Positions 1 through 14,700 of a stretch of 64,000 bases of DNA are shown piece after piece (the first letter of the stretch is position 1; every line of letters begins with the position of its first letter). The translations under genes were made by a program, and so were the position numbers. This stretch comes from Serinus canaria (Eukaryota > Chordata > Aves > Passeriformes > Fringillidae). The notes beneath the pieces were generated by a model, which saw only the letters and a list, made by a program, of their open reading frames with translations, did not search any database and was not told where the DNA came from. The stretch is taken from assembly GCF_022539315.1 (NCBI RefSeq), contig NC_066317.1:40270435-40334434 (forward strand), read 5' to 3'.

Positions 1-3000
1 CATGTAGACTAAACAAGGACAAGCCTAATAAAATTAATTGCTTCACAATAGCAAGCTTTGTGTTTACATTCTGAAAATACTGTAAGCTGTATCTGCTTAA
101 AACAATATTGAATGGTCAGGTGGTTTGCAGTTTTAAAGCATGTTAGCATAATCAGCCTTAAATTAAAACAGATGGGAATGACAGATATGTTAAGGTTATT
201 AAAGACCTCTAAAGGATAGAGTTAAATAAGGTTACCTAATCCATCTTAGAAGGGTATTATGAACTGCATCACTTAAGCAAGAATAGCATTCTTGTATCTA
301 TTTTTGATTTTACAAGACTAAATGAAATTGCCAACACAATTTAGCCAATGGCATGCACATAATATATGTCTACTTGTCTCAGTTTTTGAGTGAGAAAACA
401 GGATGTTTACTGATATTGAAAGGCTTTCATACAGACCTTTTAACAATGAAGATGATAATTCTCCTGATGTTGCAGTTCATAGTGAATGCTCACCAATGAG
501 AACAATGTATCAGCATATACTAAATCAGCATATAGTATCTATTTAGGGAGAATGAGAATTCTACCACTAAAACCCTCAAATATTGTGGTACAGACTTCTC
601 AGATGTTCCTTTAAACAAAACCCAAAAACACCCAAGCTCTTCAAAGCTTACAACACATTGTTATTTTCACCTGTGCAAAGTGTGTAATACAAATTTAAGT
701 TAACAACCTTATCTTCATACATGCAACAGCTATTTACTTGCCTTTTAAGGGCTGGTTCTTGCTACCATAGCTATGATAAAAATGTCTGTGATACCTCAAT
801 GTCTGGTGTACACAAGTGGAGTGGGAACCTCACCTCAAGCTTCCACCTCTGTACCAAAACTGTGTTTTCTTCCTGTGAAACATGTTCCAGCTAAGAGTTT
901 TCAACCAGCAGCCAAATTAGCTTAAAGCTTTCTAGTTATATACAAATGAGGTGGAAAACACGGCCAAGAGCCTGCTCACATCAGAGGGAGAAAAACCTCA
1001 ACCCACACGTGGTAAGTTCCTAGCAGCAGGCCATCTTGCGAAGGCACCTTCATGCACCTTCCCTGGGGAGGACAACAGGCTGCTCAGAAACCCCTCCAGG
1101 AAGGAGTGCTAAACACACTTCCTGAGAAGAGGTGCCAGAACCAGCTTCCAGGCAGAAAAAAGGTTTATGAATCCTGTTTGGGTTTTGGTATGAATAGGTG
1201 TTAATATGCTGAGACTTATCAAAACTCCAATGCTATCTCAGTACATACAAAAGCCATATAATATCCTTTTTTAACCTTCCCTGACCCCATCTTTACAATC
1301 CTCAGACTAACAAATCCCAGTTCCCAAGGTTAACTGAAGATTGGGTAACAGCACTGACTCCCAGAATCACTTTTCTGAATTTAGATACCTATATTGAAGT
1401 AAATCCCATTTTGCAAACAGCTTGGAAATTATTTTCAAGGATTTCCAACATCAAGGTCAAAGGTGCATGGACAGTTTAATCAAGCTGGAGCACCTTACAT
1501 CTAAAGTTCTGTTACTGTATACTTTAATTAAACTTCAGTTTAATTTAAACTTTAAATTTTAAAAGTGTGACTGAGGTCAGTCTATGTCTCTATTTTTGAA
1601 AGTAAATGTCTCTATTTTTGAAAGTCTCTATTTTTGTCTCTATTTCAATGTCTCTATTTTTGAAAGTAAATGACCCAACACCAATTTTTTATCTATAATT
1701 TTCTAATAATTTTGACATCTTTATTACTTTTACTGCATCAGAAAATGCAAAGTGATCAGGAATCAACTTGTCTACTTCATGGCCTTTGTAAGTTTAAATA
1801 AAGCATTTTATTCAGCTACAAATTACATTCAACTATTTAAAGAGATCTACAGAATTGAAGATTTCCTTGAGAACTTATGTATAATCTGTGTATTTATGTA
1901 TGAAAGAGCTGCGCTAGGTCAACCATCCCCTACTGAAATGTTCAGATACATTTTCCCAGCTGCAGGGCACTAACAATATCTGGGCACATTCTAACCATCC
2001 ACCAGGACTTAAAGTAACTGAAGTGAAATCTAACAGCAATATAATTCACTAAGACTAAATTCAATCAGCACCCAGAAGGAAAGGGGATTAGAATTAGCAT
2101 TCTAAATCTGTGTTTGGTAGATCACATATACACTTTCATTTCTATTCAGTAGAGAAAGCTGCAGTGAAGAACATGAAGTGGAATCTTTGCTAGTGACAAA
2201 ATGTATAATTTCAAGGCAAATATATTAATGTGGAATTAAAATGCATAGCTCAGATAACATCAGCATCTATAGAACCAGAAGAAAATTTAGACTCATTAGT
2301 TTCATTAAAGATCAAACATCAAGACAAAAGAAGAGCTTTATCTAAAAAAGCCCTCCAATATACCTTAATATAGAGAAAGCTAGTATATTAGTCTCAGTAC
2401 ACTGCTATTTTTCTCTATTCTACTTAAAGGTGTTTTTCAAGCAGTTTCATATATGGTGGAAGTTTTGGCACAGGTATTCTTTAGGCATGACAGATATATA
2501 TCTGTTTGTAAATACCTTAAACTGACTTCTGAGTGACATCTGGCAAGCTGTACCAGAGTTCCTCATGAAGTTCCCTTAAACAAGAACACTGTCTTTTCTC
2601 AAATGTGTCTTGAGAAAATGAATGTAAAAGGTTTCATGTAAAGCAGCTTTATTTTTTTTTTAGCAATCTTTTGGAGTACAGCATGAAGAAGTGAAGACAA
2701 TGCTGTAATCATAACAGATCTTGGAAAAACACAGGAAATGTGTCTCAAGTCACAAGAAAAGCATTACAGAAACAAAACACCTCCATGTGTCACAATTTAA
2801 TTTTCTTGCATTATTAAATAAAAATCTCAACATTAAAAAGAAAGATCAGCTACTTACCTTTGCCAAACTGGTCAAGTTAATAATGTGTGCAATAACCCCA
2901 GTCTTTGCACCACCTTTACAGTGCACTTTTGTTTGTTTTCGTGAACTAGAAATTCTTTTTTAAGATAGAAAGCAAGACTGTCAAGTGTCATATGATTCTA

Positions 3001-6000
3001 GAAGCTCTGACTGTTACAAAGCCAATTGCTTCCAGTGAAAGCAAGATTTAGCAACAGTTAGCAGGTTACTGAGTTGAAATAATCACTGATCAAGTAAGTG
3101 TAACAAATATTCAATGGAGTCAATATTCCATTCTTTTTCCTTGAAAAATGTTATGTTCTACTTGAAGGACACTTGAAAAATACCAGTTAGTGTGTTAACA
3201 GGCTCAAAGCTATTGACACTGACACGCTGCTGTTATCTGAGGCATTAGTCCTACAGCAAACTCAATTCTGCCTAGAACAAGCCCTGCTTGCAGATCTGGG
3301 GAGCTTCCAGAGCTAGGAGGGACAGAGGCAGTTGAGCTTCAAGAAAACACAGTCAGATTTATGTACAACTAATGGAGAATTTGTTGCCTCCTTTCTCTGC
3401 GGTAGCCATCCCTTGGAAACTCATTCCCACAAATAAATTTTTTCTCCTGTACCCTTAGGCTACCAAATACTGAGTTGTGTAGCTCTTAAATGGCAAGCTC
3501 TTCTCAATAATTCTCACTTATTTTCATAGCACCTACTATTCAAACAGGTAAATAAGTAGTGGAACTAGCACCCTGCTACTTAATACGGTTTTTCTGTACA
3601 TTATCCATGGGACCCAACCTCAAAGCACATGATGTACTAGCAGTCAGATTTCAACACTGCTGGAATGCAAAGCCTTGACCAGAAGTCAGTGTTAGTATCC
3701 TATGTGTCGAAATGAAAAATGTCAGAAAAAACAGCAGCTGCTTCAAAGAATGAATAAAAGGTATAACTGTGAGATTAACCAAAAAACCTAGGAGGTGCTC
3801 ACATCCTCAGGGGACTGGTATTTTCTCCAATCTCAGCAAGACTCTTAAGCACATTCAAGTACAAGATATGGGCCTATGTAAGGCTACACTGTAGAAAGCA
3901 AAACTGACAAAGATTTTAATCTCCATTAGAAAAGCTTAAGAGCACAACATCCGTTCATTTGATAACATATGCCAGGGTTTCACAAAGTCTCAGTAAGGAG
4001 GGCTTTCAGAGTCTACCAGGCAGTTTGGAAGGCTGCTAGGACATTATGATGGCATTCAATATGTTTGAGTTCATATTGACAGTGGCACACACTACTTTGA
4101 ATAGTATTATTGTGCAAGCTTCCAGTTGTTCATTATATCCCCCTGCTATTAGTCACAGCTGAGTACTGTAAGGCAGAAGGCAAGCAGCTGTCTAGGGGAG
4201 AAAGAGCATCAGTCGTCACTGCCTACTTCAAACTTGGCAGAGTCTTGGAAGCACTTGCAAACTTTCTCTGAGAGAAAAAGGAGAAAAGAGTCTGGAACAG
4301 AATGTTACACAATAGTAAAACTGTGTAAACAGAAAAACAGAAGCATCTTTACCTCTCAATTCACAACCCATGAAAGTAGCAGAAGCAGCAGACCTGACAC
4401 TTCTCTCCTCCCAGCCTTGCTTCTGCTATGTGAGTTTTCCCTTATCACTGAGAAGCTTTGGACCAATCTAGATAAAAATGCCCTGGAGTTTACAAGGAAT
4501 GTAACAGCAGAATGGGCAACTACAGGAAACTACTTACAGCACTTTGCCCCAGTTAAGAATATATTGGCCGAAAATCAGTTGAGGTTTGTGGCCAGTTGTG
4601 TTGAAATACCATTTATGCTACAGAAGACACTTGGCATTTCTATCACCCAGAACTGTAATTCCTAACTTAAGATAAGATGCATTTTGCTACTCTTTCTCTT
4701 CTCAGCAAAGTCTTAAATTGGAAGTTCTTCAGAGATAGGTGATGTTCAAAAGGGATAAATGAAAGCAGTATATAAGATGCAATTATTTCTACTATTTAGT
4801 TATATTGTTAAACAGAAGTGGACTACCTAAGGTAACCAGAACTCCAAACTGTGCTTTGTCTTTTCCCATCAGAAGATGCTATGGCATATTCCAATGTAAT
4901 TTTTTTTTAAAAGTAACTTTTTATCCTATCACATCTAATGAGAAAATATTTTACCACTGTCATTTTAAACCTTGTTGCCTTCAATCCTCATTGTTGATTG
5001 TACCCGGACAATGTAACTCCAAGACCCTTCTCCCAAGTGCAAAGCAGACTAACTTTGTTACAGAAGTATGACTGTAACAGCAGTCTCAGTGAAAAGCTAG
5101 TGATTCTTCAGTTAAGCCACACACATGCAGAAAAATCTGAAAATACCTACTCTGAGTGTTATTACAGAGTCTTTTCACTTATCAGTCGGTTTTTGAAAGG
5201 TCACTTTTACATTTCTTGTAGTAAATGTAGCTGTAACTATCATTTATTTTGGCATATAGCTGGTATTTGGTGGCTCGATATTTTTACACATACAGTACAC
5301 TTCAAAAACTTCACTGAAACAGTTCAGTGTTTCCTCAAAAATGAAAATATTAAAGATGAAGAAATAACTCTCTGAAGAAATACAAGTTCTGTTCCTCTGC
5401 CAAAGTTGATACAGTTTCCATGAAAAGCAAACTCCCCTCTAGCCTTGCACCAATAAAACTGTGCAAATAACTCCAGCTCATATTCCACTCCACAAGGATT
5501 CAGCTGCTTCATAATGAATGGGTTACACTCTAATTCTTGTGCCCTGCCCAGCAGCACTAGGCAGAGGGGTTACATTGAGATCAATTGTGTGGCTAGCTTC
5601 TACCTTAATTTATGAGCCAAGCAGAGTCTGAATTTTCATTTACTTGCCAGTGCAAAACAAGTTAGTATTCTGCTGATTTTCTCTCACTTCTCTCAAAAGC
5701 TCAGGAGCCACAGGCACCAAAAAATCACTTTACCATCATTAATCAGTTAGTTCTTTAAGCACACTTGCCATAGAAAATACAACTAGTTCATAGTAGCAAA
5801 ATGAAATTCCATCTACAGATGCTTTATTCAGGGTGAAGACAACTTAGTTCTTGTTCTAACTTCCACTATTTCTTGACATGTCACAGCAATCTTGTCAATA
5901 CTAAGTTTTTATTAGTGTGAAGCCTGGTCATGTTCTATGCAGCATGGGTTTTATATTTGAATTACTGTATTTTGCTAAGCATACTATTTGTGTTTTTTTA

Positions 6001-7320
6001 GTTGACTCTGCTTTCCTTAATCCAATATTATGAAAGCAATAAAAGGCTTGGAAAAAGACTAGGAGAGATACTGAAGCTGTTCTTCCCCACAGTAGCCAGC
6101 ATAAAACACTCATTTGTTTTGCTGGTATTTTTAAAGAAAAGAAATCTTCACCATGTTCTCAACCCAGCTCAATTCTTCTATGACTAATTCCATTCAGTAC
6201 TGAAATGAAAACTCACAGAAATAGTTTCTCAGTTAGTAACTTAAATAAAATATATGAAAGTTGAGTAGGTGACAACATACCAGGGCCAGCAAACTAAAAG
6301 CTTAGTATGGCATACATTTAAATTTCATGCATAAAAATTTTCTCCTTTTAAGAAAAAATAAGACACTATTCAATGTCATAGGCAATGTAATTAGGGAGGT
6401 GTGCTAAAAAGGAAGAAGGTAAAAATCACACATCCACATAATCTGAAAAACCTTGAAACAGGAGGGAACTGGGCAAAACCAAACCTGCCTCATTCACATC
6501 ACAGAATTAAGTTTAGGAGGAACAAAGTTTTTAATCATGCCTATAATTCAGCCCCAAGGTCCTGAGCTTTTGTGGCTTGAAAACAAGATTTCATAGCTAT
6601 TGGTACTCCCAAGCAGGTTTGCTATTGGGTAGATATTACAGCAATCAGTTGGACTCATTTCCACGAGGAACAAATACTGCCAAGTTAAATGCTCTGCTTT
6701 ATGCTAGACTATAAAGGTTTATTTTAACACTATGGCAACATTCACTAATTTCTTACTGAGAAATTCAATTTCTCTAGGGTTTAAGGTGTTCAGCTGTTCC
6801 TTAAAAATACCCTCCTCTTGCAGAAAGTAAAGGATACGGTTAAATTATAGAAATTGGTGTGGCTCTTTATCTCACAAGATATCTATGCTATGTATGCTAT
6901 ATTTCTCCATATTTAAGTCTCACAATCTTAGCCCCCCATTTAACTACTAGATTGAAACTTTAAAAAAATTAGAAAATTACTGCTTTCTAACAGAAACCAA
7001 TTCTTTAGTTCCAGCACATTAGTGCTAAATAAACTGTCAAAAGGTTGACAAGAGAAAAAAAAAAAGATATAAAACAAAGCAGTATTGGAACCTTTCCAGG
7101 AATTAGGTTAAAATACTCTTGAAAACAAGCCTTTACTTGATTGTTTTTTATAGCTATTATCATACCTAGTAATAGTCATCAACCCATTCCACTCTAGTTA
7201 TCAGGCTTGTATGAAAAATTTTAAGGGGGTAGTGTGAAACATTAAGAATTAATCATTAGCACCCCAAGAAAAGCCAAGAATAAACATTTGTGTCACCTCT
7301 CATGCTTTTGATAATGACAA
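1..7320. other. AT-rich spacer, no gene recognised
   Basis: Only short frames; the longest (4234-4665, 143 codons) starts at TTG and shows no domain. One minisatellite at 1584-1672. Otherwise I see nothing. Confidence 0.6.
1584..1672 (+). repeat. Imperfect minisatellite, about 22-bp unit
   Basis: Repeats of ATGTCTCTATTTTTGAAAG with or without TAA: two full copies, one shortened and truncated, then a fourth full one. Confidence 0.85.
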
Positions 7321-8740
7321 CTATTTTGCAACTGCACACACAGGAACAACAATCCTATGTTGCTCAGCATTTTGTTCAGAATTGAAGTAAATTGTGGAGT
7401 TAGAGAAGTAAGAACATGGAATGGAGAAAGAAGGCCTTGTGCAGGAGAGGAGGGTATGTCCTGCAGGGGTGGGCAGAAGCCTTCTTAAGGATTGGCAAAG
7501 GATGGTGTGGGTGTCATGGGTGGGAAGATCCATGGTGGGATTCCTAAAGTGAGGGGATGGCTTTTGGGCAGGCTTGCACTCTGGTGAGGTGTGACCTGCC
7601 AGCAGTGCAGCCTCGTCCCAGGGTGACACATGCCTGTGAGCAGCTTCTGCTTGCTGGGGGACCAGCAGGAGTGAGGCTGCAGTAGTGTTCAGAGGCTGAG
7701 GGTCTCCTCTGAAGCAGATTTTTGGGCCTGTGGAGAAAGCACTCGCTGCATGATGTCGGGAAAGGTTTCCAGAGGAAAGGTGCAGAGCTGTATACGCCTT
7801 CCATGGGAGGGGTGCTCACCAGATGGTGTTTGCCAGCAAAGTTACCCTTGTATAAGTTTTTGAGTGGGTTTGCAGTCTATGGACAAGGGAGCAGGGGCAG
7901 GGGCGATGGCTGGGAACAGATGAATGGATTTGTCCAGAAGGAGAAGATGCCTTTGAAGGTGGCAGGGTGAAGTGTGCTCTGGCAGCATTGGTCCATAGGC
8001 TAAGGGACTGAGGAAAGCTTGTGGGCTTGTGAGCAGTGAGTTGCTGGGGGAAGGACAGCCTTGTGAAAGACTTGCACATGCATGTGCAGCTGCCATATGG
8101 TGTGGAGGTGGTGGGGGTGGCAGGAGAGCATGCTGCTGCTATTCATGGGCTGAGTGCCTCATGTTTTGGTGGGCTTGTCTTCCAAGAGAGGACCTGTTAT
8201 GTGTGGGGGCCCTTACCCATGAGTGGAGTGCCTCATGTTTGGAGCAGGCTTCCAGTCTTGTGAAAAGTGGTTGTTTGGAAAGCAGAGGCCACCACAAAGT
8301 GGGACAGAAAGTCTCGAGAAAGGACTGGGGATATGTAGGGAGGAGCCTTGCCTTGGGGTGACAGGGGGTTGTGTGGCAAGGCATGGTGGGCAAAAGCTTG
8401 CTGTGGTGATTGTGAGCAAAGTGCAACCTGTTAGGGCAGGCTTGCAGCTATGCAAAAAGGCAGGCTCTGTGGGACAAGGAGGAAGTCTTGTCCTGGACTG
8501 ACCACTGCTTTTGTACAACTTCCATTTGCAGTGTGGGCCTTGTAGGTAACAGCAGTGTGATGGGTGCAGTGATTTGTGTTTGAGGGAGTGTCATCTTGAA
8601 AAAAGGCTGTTCCAGAAAGTGGGAATGGGTGCCTGTGAGTGGCAGATGCCTGCAACAATGGCAAGTTGCATGAGGGATGACTTGAACTTCTAAGCATGAT
8701 CTTCTTAGTTTACTACCCACCTCCCTTCTCCACATTTTAG
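7321..8740. repeat. G-rich block of eroded repeats
   Basis: About 1.4 kb with a strong G-over-C bias on the + strand, bounded by ordinary AT-rich DNA. A motif like GCAGGCTTGCAG or GTGGGCTTGTCTTCC recurs at 7568, 8021, 8168, 8244 and 8436, and GAGTGCCTCATGTTT occurs twice, 74 bases apart (8152 and 8226). Many overlapping open frames on both strands follow from the lack of stop codons, not from coding. Likely a decayed satellite-like array. Confidence 0.45.
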
Positions 8741-11700
8741 GTTTATTTACAGGGACAAAAAAACAACCTTAGAAAAAGTTAAAATCATGTGTTATCTTAC
8801 CATCTATGGACTTTTTAGTGCTTCTTTTCTTAGCTGCCTCCCTGACGTTTTAACTGACCACTTTTCTTAGGAAGGGCTTGAGACCCACTTTAAAACAAGT
8901 TCACAGAAAACTGCTGTAGCCCAATTCAGACTTCAGCTTCTACTCTGACTATTCTCTTCTGACTCCCTGCTTTAGAACACATGCCTTTTGGACTACTACA
9001 CTTTAACATGTAATTTCTCTTTCTCATCCTTCTCTACTTTATTATTGTCTAGCAGAGACACAAGCCACCCACTGCCCAGCCAGCTCATATCCCCTCTCAG
9101 CACCTACCTGGTTCCAGTCACCTCAGTTCAGCAGGGATTTTTGTTTGCTGTTCTCCTAATGCCCAATCCAGATGGAACTAGAAGGATCAAGCAGCACAGT
9201 TAGGTTTTGCAGGGTGATTTCCTGAAGCTGCAAGTTCTTGTGATGCCTGGAAGGCTCTACTGGTGTGCTGCAGCTGGCTATAGCTCCCAGGTTAGGAATC
9301 CCTGGCGTTTTTCTGTCTAATGCTGGTGGTCTTTTTAGAATTTGGACTGAGGCTAGTATGGGTTATAATTTAACTTGATTGGTATGAAGCTACTTTCATT
9401 CCAAATACTGCTGGCTGCACCAAGCACACTGTTACACTTGGGGTGTTCAGAGACAGGGTAAAGGTGACTGATAGTGTCCAAATTTTTTTTTGTTTGCTGT
9501 AGAGGAAATAGGTGGTGAGCAAAAGTTGAAATGAAGGGAAGGAGGAAAATCTGACAAATGAGTATGGTACTCTAACACCTAATTAGTGTTTACTTGAGAT
9601 GTAGGTTATAGGCTCCTCCTTCTGAAAACCTACCAAGAGTAATAGCACTAGAGGAATTATTATGAAGTGTCTTCATGCTGAATGTTGCAATTCATAACTG
9701 TATGGATTTATTGGTTTTGAGAGATACTGTGTGTGCTGTCATAGCAGTTAAAAGATAATATTGTTTTAAATGAATTTATTTCTTATGGCTATTTGGGACT
9801 TTCTTAGGCATAATTAAGATGTTGGTGCTTGGCTGCAGCAGCAGGTAAAGATGGGATCTGTCACCTGTTGCAATCACTGATTTTTAAGTTTCAGTATTCT
9901 TGTCTTAACAGAACTATTTTAAAGACTTCTCTTCACTGGGTTATTACTCAGCTATGCTGTGTTTGTGGATCTAGATCTTGCTGGCCCACTTTATTGAACC
10001 AGAGAAGTGCCCTGTGAGGTGTTAAACTTGATTCTGCCTGGTGTGGTGCACTCTGGACTGCTGTGATTTTGACCTGTACTGCTAAATTTTTATTCCACCA
10101 AAAGCAGGTTTGTCTTTAAATGCCTCAAGGTAGTGCTTCTGGGAGCTGTGATTGCTATGGTAATCCTGCTCATGCAGTAGGCTTGTGAATACACCTACAC
10201 TTGGGCAACTTCAGTGGCTGCAGATATAGTTGGTGACACAGAGTCAGTAGGAAGAGTTGCAATTGTTTTGTTTAGCATGGATTTTTCAAAATTGGAACAG
10301 ATTGCTTTCATCATCCAGGGCTTTTTATCTGAAAAGGAGCTGAGTGAACAATCTGTTGCCCACATTATACCCTTCAAGTTTTCACTGGGGGAGGTAGAAA
10401 GCTGTAAGCCAGCCTTGGAGGTCTACTCTTGCCTGCTAGGAAGACAGCAGTCTGTGAGTGACTCAGTTGGGAGCCATGGCTAAGTGGAGCTTATGTAAAG
10501 GAGATGTTGCTGCCATCAGCCATCCTGTCTGGGTGAGGGGTTCAGAAGTGAGGTCCCTGTGCAGTGCTTCAGACACAAGATGCCTTCCTATAGCCATCAA
10601 TGATTTGCAACAAATACCCCTGCTTTGTGGCCCAGCATAAAAATATGGAAACTGCATCTTTCCTGGGGCTAGGATGAAGCATAAACTACAGAGGGCATCT
10701 TATAAACATGCTTGAGGCGATTTAGACATTTGTGCTATCTTTTAAGTGTCTTTCCTTCTCAAAACTGAACATTTTTGTAATTCTGTTTTGCTACCATTTT
10801 TACTTTACTTTTGGTAAGAAAATAGGCTCTCTGTTCTCAGTAGCTATTTTGGTTTTGGTGATACTGAATAAATTTAAGAATTTTAAGTTGCTACCAAAGA
10901 ATTTTAAAATAATCCTTTCTGAGTTGTAGATTTAGAGATTCTTTACTTTGCAGTAGTACAGCTTCCATAGAAAGCTGCATTTGGGCATCTCCTATTTTAA
11001 CTGAAGAGTCTGTTGTGTTCTCTCCTGCCTAATCTTTTAGTAATAGTTAGATGAAAAGGATGATTGCTCTCAAATGTATACTTTCATCTTGACAAATGTA
11101 CTTTCAGCTTGACTTTTCCATACCACCAGTAGTGACTCTTCTAAAGAGCAATAATTCATTTAGCACTGTAACAAAGTTTTTGCCAGCCTGACCTTTCAGC
11201 ACATAAAAGATTGCAGGAGCCAACAGAAACACCAAGTGAGGGACAAAATTTGGTGTTCATAGTTACAATTGTTTGTGCTTGATTAAAGGTATTTACACTG
11301 CAATTAAATAATATTTTGGTATAAATTTCATAACAGAAAGGAAAGATTCAGTGATGTGTTATAATTACAGATCAAATCTCTGGAATGTGTTTAGTTACAT
11401 GTTTAGAAAGCAATGGACTCTGCCTACGTCTCCAGATTACTTCTCTTGCCTTTGCTAGTAGCTGCAATGTAATGTGAACAGTAACAGCAGAGATAGTCAG
11501 AGTACACAAGGAGGAAAATGTGTGTAAAGCACACACCAATTTTACCTTTATGTTGTTGTCCTGCTTCTTTACCAGAATTCCTTTTGTTGTACACTGCTTT
11601 TGACAGACTCTAAAGCAGACATCAGAATGTTTGCTTAACAGCTGGAGTGCTGTGTTTGCTGAGGTGTATGTAAAAATGGTGGAACAAGGTTCAGAGATTT

Positions 11701-14700
11701 TTAAACTAATAACAATAGTGACTGGTGGCACATATTTGAAGACAATTGGCCTTCTCACTGTGAAAGATAAAGGTGACTTTGCTATAAGCATTTCTCTGAA
11801 AAAAAAAAAAAGATTGATGGATTAATCTTAAATGGTGTCTTGAAAATGTCCCACTAAAGAACAATAGGAGAGTTTTTTTGTGAATAATTACATTATAATT
11901 TTTCCATTTTCCATCTTGATTCCATATATCAGCTTCATTTTCTTTCTACAGAAAACCAAGTGGGACTTCTGTATTTGATGCCTTCAATTCTGTAAAGCAT
12001 GTCCTCACAACTCGCAAAATAATTTGAGAACAGTGTCCTAAATTACTGTCTAATTCACAGCTGGGCTTATTATCCTCAAAATATTTTCCAGAGTGATTGT
12101 TGGCACAGACCAAAACAAGATTAAGTGTTATTCACAATGGGTTGCTTCACAGTTGTTTTGATTTTTTCAGTGTGTTGTGCCTTGTTTTGAAAGCCAAGCC
12201 TTGTGGTTTAGCCTCAGTTAGCAAGCCAGTGCAGGCACCTGCTCACCTGAAAGGTGGAGCTGAACCACTCTGTCACTCATAAAACAAAACAGTTTGTAGG
12301 ACTTCTGGATGTAGTTTAATACCCCAAAACTCAGAGCAAGTACAATTCTGGTAGGCCAAGATACCCTGTAATGTACATATTTATGCATGACTTATTGGTT
12401 TCCATGAAATCCTTCCTGGGCAAGATTTTATCTGACACCAAGCAGCCTGAATGAAATTCTGAATGAAATGTGGTCATGTTCAAGGACAGAAACAGCAGGT
12501 GAAATATGGTAATAAAGAAAATATATCTTCATATATTTTGGTTAGGAAAGTATTTTTTATTTGAGTGGTTTTTTCAGCACAACACTTAATTTAATACATT
12601 CTCTTTAGAAGGAAACATTGAAGCTCCCTAAGAGTAATGGAAAAGAAAAAAAAAATCATAATTTTTACTACTAAAATTTGGAATATTTTATATAATTTGG
12701 AAAATGGAAAAATATCAAAGCTTTGAGTCCAGCAAAAAAGGAATCTTGTTAGCTTTTAGCAGGCTTTATCTATGCCCAGGTGTTTGCTTGTACTCCCTGC
12801 ATAACTCTACACTTAGATAAACATAGTGATGTAATAGTCTATGGACCACATCCCAGGCTGCCAAGGTAATTCACCTGACTTGCACCCTGCTTTTGACCAT
12901 CCAAGAATTTCTTGTCCTGGCAAAGGATGAACCACAGGCCAAATCCATATTCTGATAGTAGCTGCTTATTTGACAGTCTTGACCTTCTCTGCCTGCCAAA
13001 GATCAAAATGAAGTAGTGAAGAGTTTTGCACTCTGTGCAGTTAGCATATCTCTTCTGAAAATGTTCTGTAAATGTTCTGCACTGTACATACATAGCAGTT
13101 TGTGACATGATAGGAGAAAATCTGAGGTATATTATTCTAATCTCCATAACTGACAATTTTAGCAGGAAGGTGGATTCCTTTTTATTACATTAAAGATGTG
13201 TTCACAATAAGGGAAGCTACCTACACAAAACTCTTGAGGTGGGGAGGGTGTAGGGCTCATCTGAAAGTGGGATAACTAACATTTAAAAAAATTCTATTTA
13301 GATTAGATTGTTATTCTGAAGCAGATTTTCAATTTGCTTCTGACCCAACAGAAATCCATTTGCCTATCAGTGTCTGAATTACACCATAAAATTGATGCAT
13401 TATTCTTAATCAGGATTATAATTAGATAGATGCCAGGGAAAGGGAAGTTCTGTTAATGAAGATGAGAAGAAGCTTTAAGGCCAAGGAAGTTTCTACTGCC
13501 TTTCACCTAAGTCCATGCACTGATAAAAATGGCTGATGAGGATATAAATCCAATTACAAGCTGTGTCCATGGATCTGGGATGCTCAGGATCAAGAATTTT
13601 TCCTGGAAATGTTTAGTAACTTTCCAGAGGGAAAGATAATTCCAGGACAAGACATAGGGACAAACCTTAGTCAAGTGAGGTGCATAGGATAATCCCACTT
13701 TGTGGAAGGCACAGGTTGCTGTCCTAGGTGATGCAAAAATTTGAAGGTAGGCTGCTTCTCTGTCTGTCTCACCTTGTTTAGACCTCCCTTCCCTTAATTA
13801 CAGAAAGTTGGATTTATGGTTGAGCTTAGTGAGAAATTTTGGACTATAAAATACAAGACATGACCCTGAAAGTTAATGTTTGACAGCATGCCCAATTACT
13901 TTGAGGATTATCATGAAAAATGACTTCTGCTGAAATTCTTTGTAGTGTTGTTTTTAAGCAGGAGTTTGTTAACTTTCCAGACATACTTTTTATATCCACC
14001 TGGCTTGTAATATTTTACTTGATAACATGTACTGAAATGTTTGTCAGGCTTATTAGGATCTTGGTTGTTAGTTTCAAACAAATACAACTAAATATTTATA
14101 AAGCTTCTTGCTGATAAAAAGGAAATGGTGTAATAAACACACCATAATACTGTAGCTGCCTTGATGGTCATCAGTTCTTTCTGTGCTTGGAAGTGTGTGC
14201 ATTTCTTGAACATGCTGTAACTCATCGCTATTCTATATTGGTGCAAATTCCTGAAAGTCAAGCAAGCATGCTTTTTAAACAGAATCCTTGGCAACAAGAA
14301 GAAAGGAGTAAAAAAAATCCAAAGGACTTGTTTTTTCTAAAGATTGACAGAGGCTACAAGTTGAGAGGTGAATCAAGTAAGCTGGATAATGTCCAGAAAG
14401 TGAGATTAAGAAGAAAGGAAAGAATCCTAGGCTCAGGCAGCAGAATGATAGAGTAATTTTCTAGGACTTAATAGCGTGACATCAGTGAGCCTTTTAGTTC
14501 TGTCTGCCAGTGTATTTATTTCCTTTCTAACTTAAGTTCAGTTTGTTTTACTTTTAATTCTGTTCCTAGCAAAAGCATGAGTCACCTCTTGCAAATAGAT
14601 CCATGTTCCTGAACAGTGCAAGTTTTTATACATTAACTGAACGGTTTTCAAAGTCGAGAGAATGCAAAACAAACAAGTTCTTTAGAATATACTGTTGATC

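Noticed and set aside
4234..4665. 143-codon + strand frame
   Set aside because: Starts at TTG, no recognised motif, no splice sites or neighbours; probably chance.
7321..8735. A dozen overlapping frames of 75-110 codons on both strands
   Set aside because: They arise from a G-rich, stop-poor repeat block and do not agree on one frame.
10214..10483. 89-codon + strand frame with hydrophobic stretch
   Set aside because: Starts at GTG, no domain or exon signals strong enough to support it.
11372..11791. 139-codon minus-strand frame
   Set aside because: No recognised motif, opposite a more protein-like + frame; composition suggests chance.
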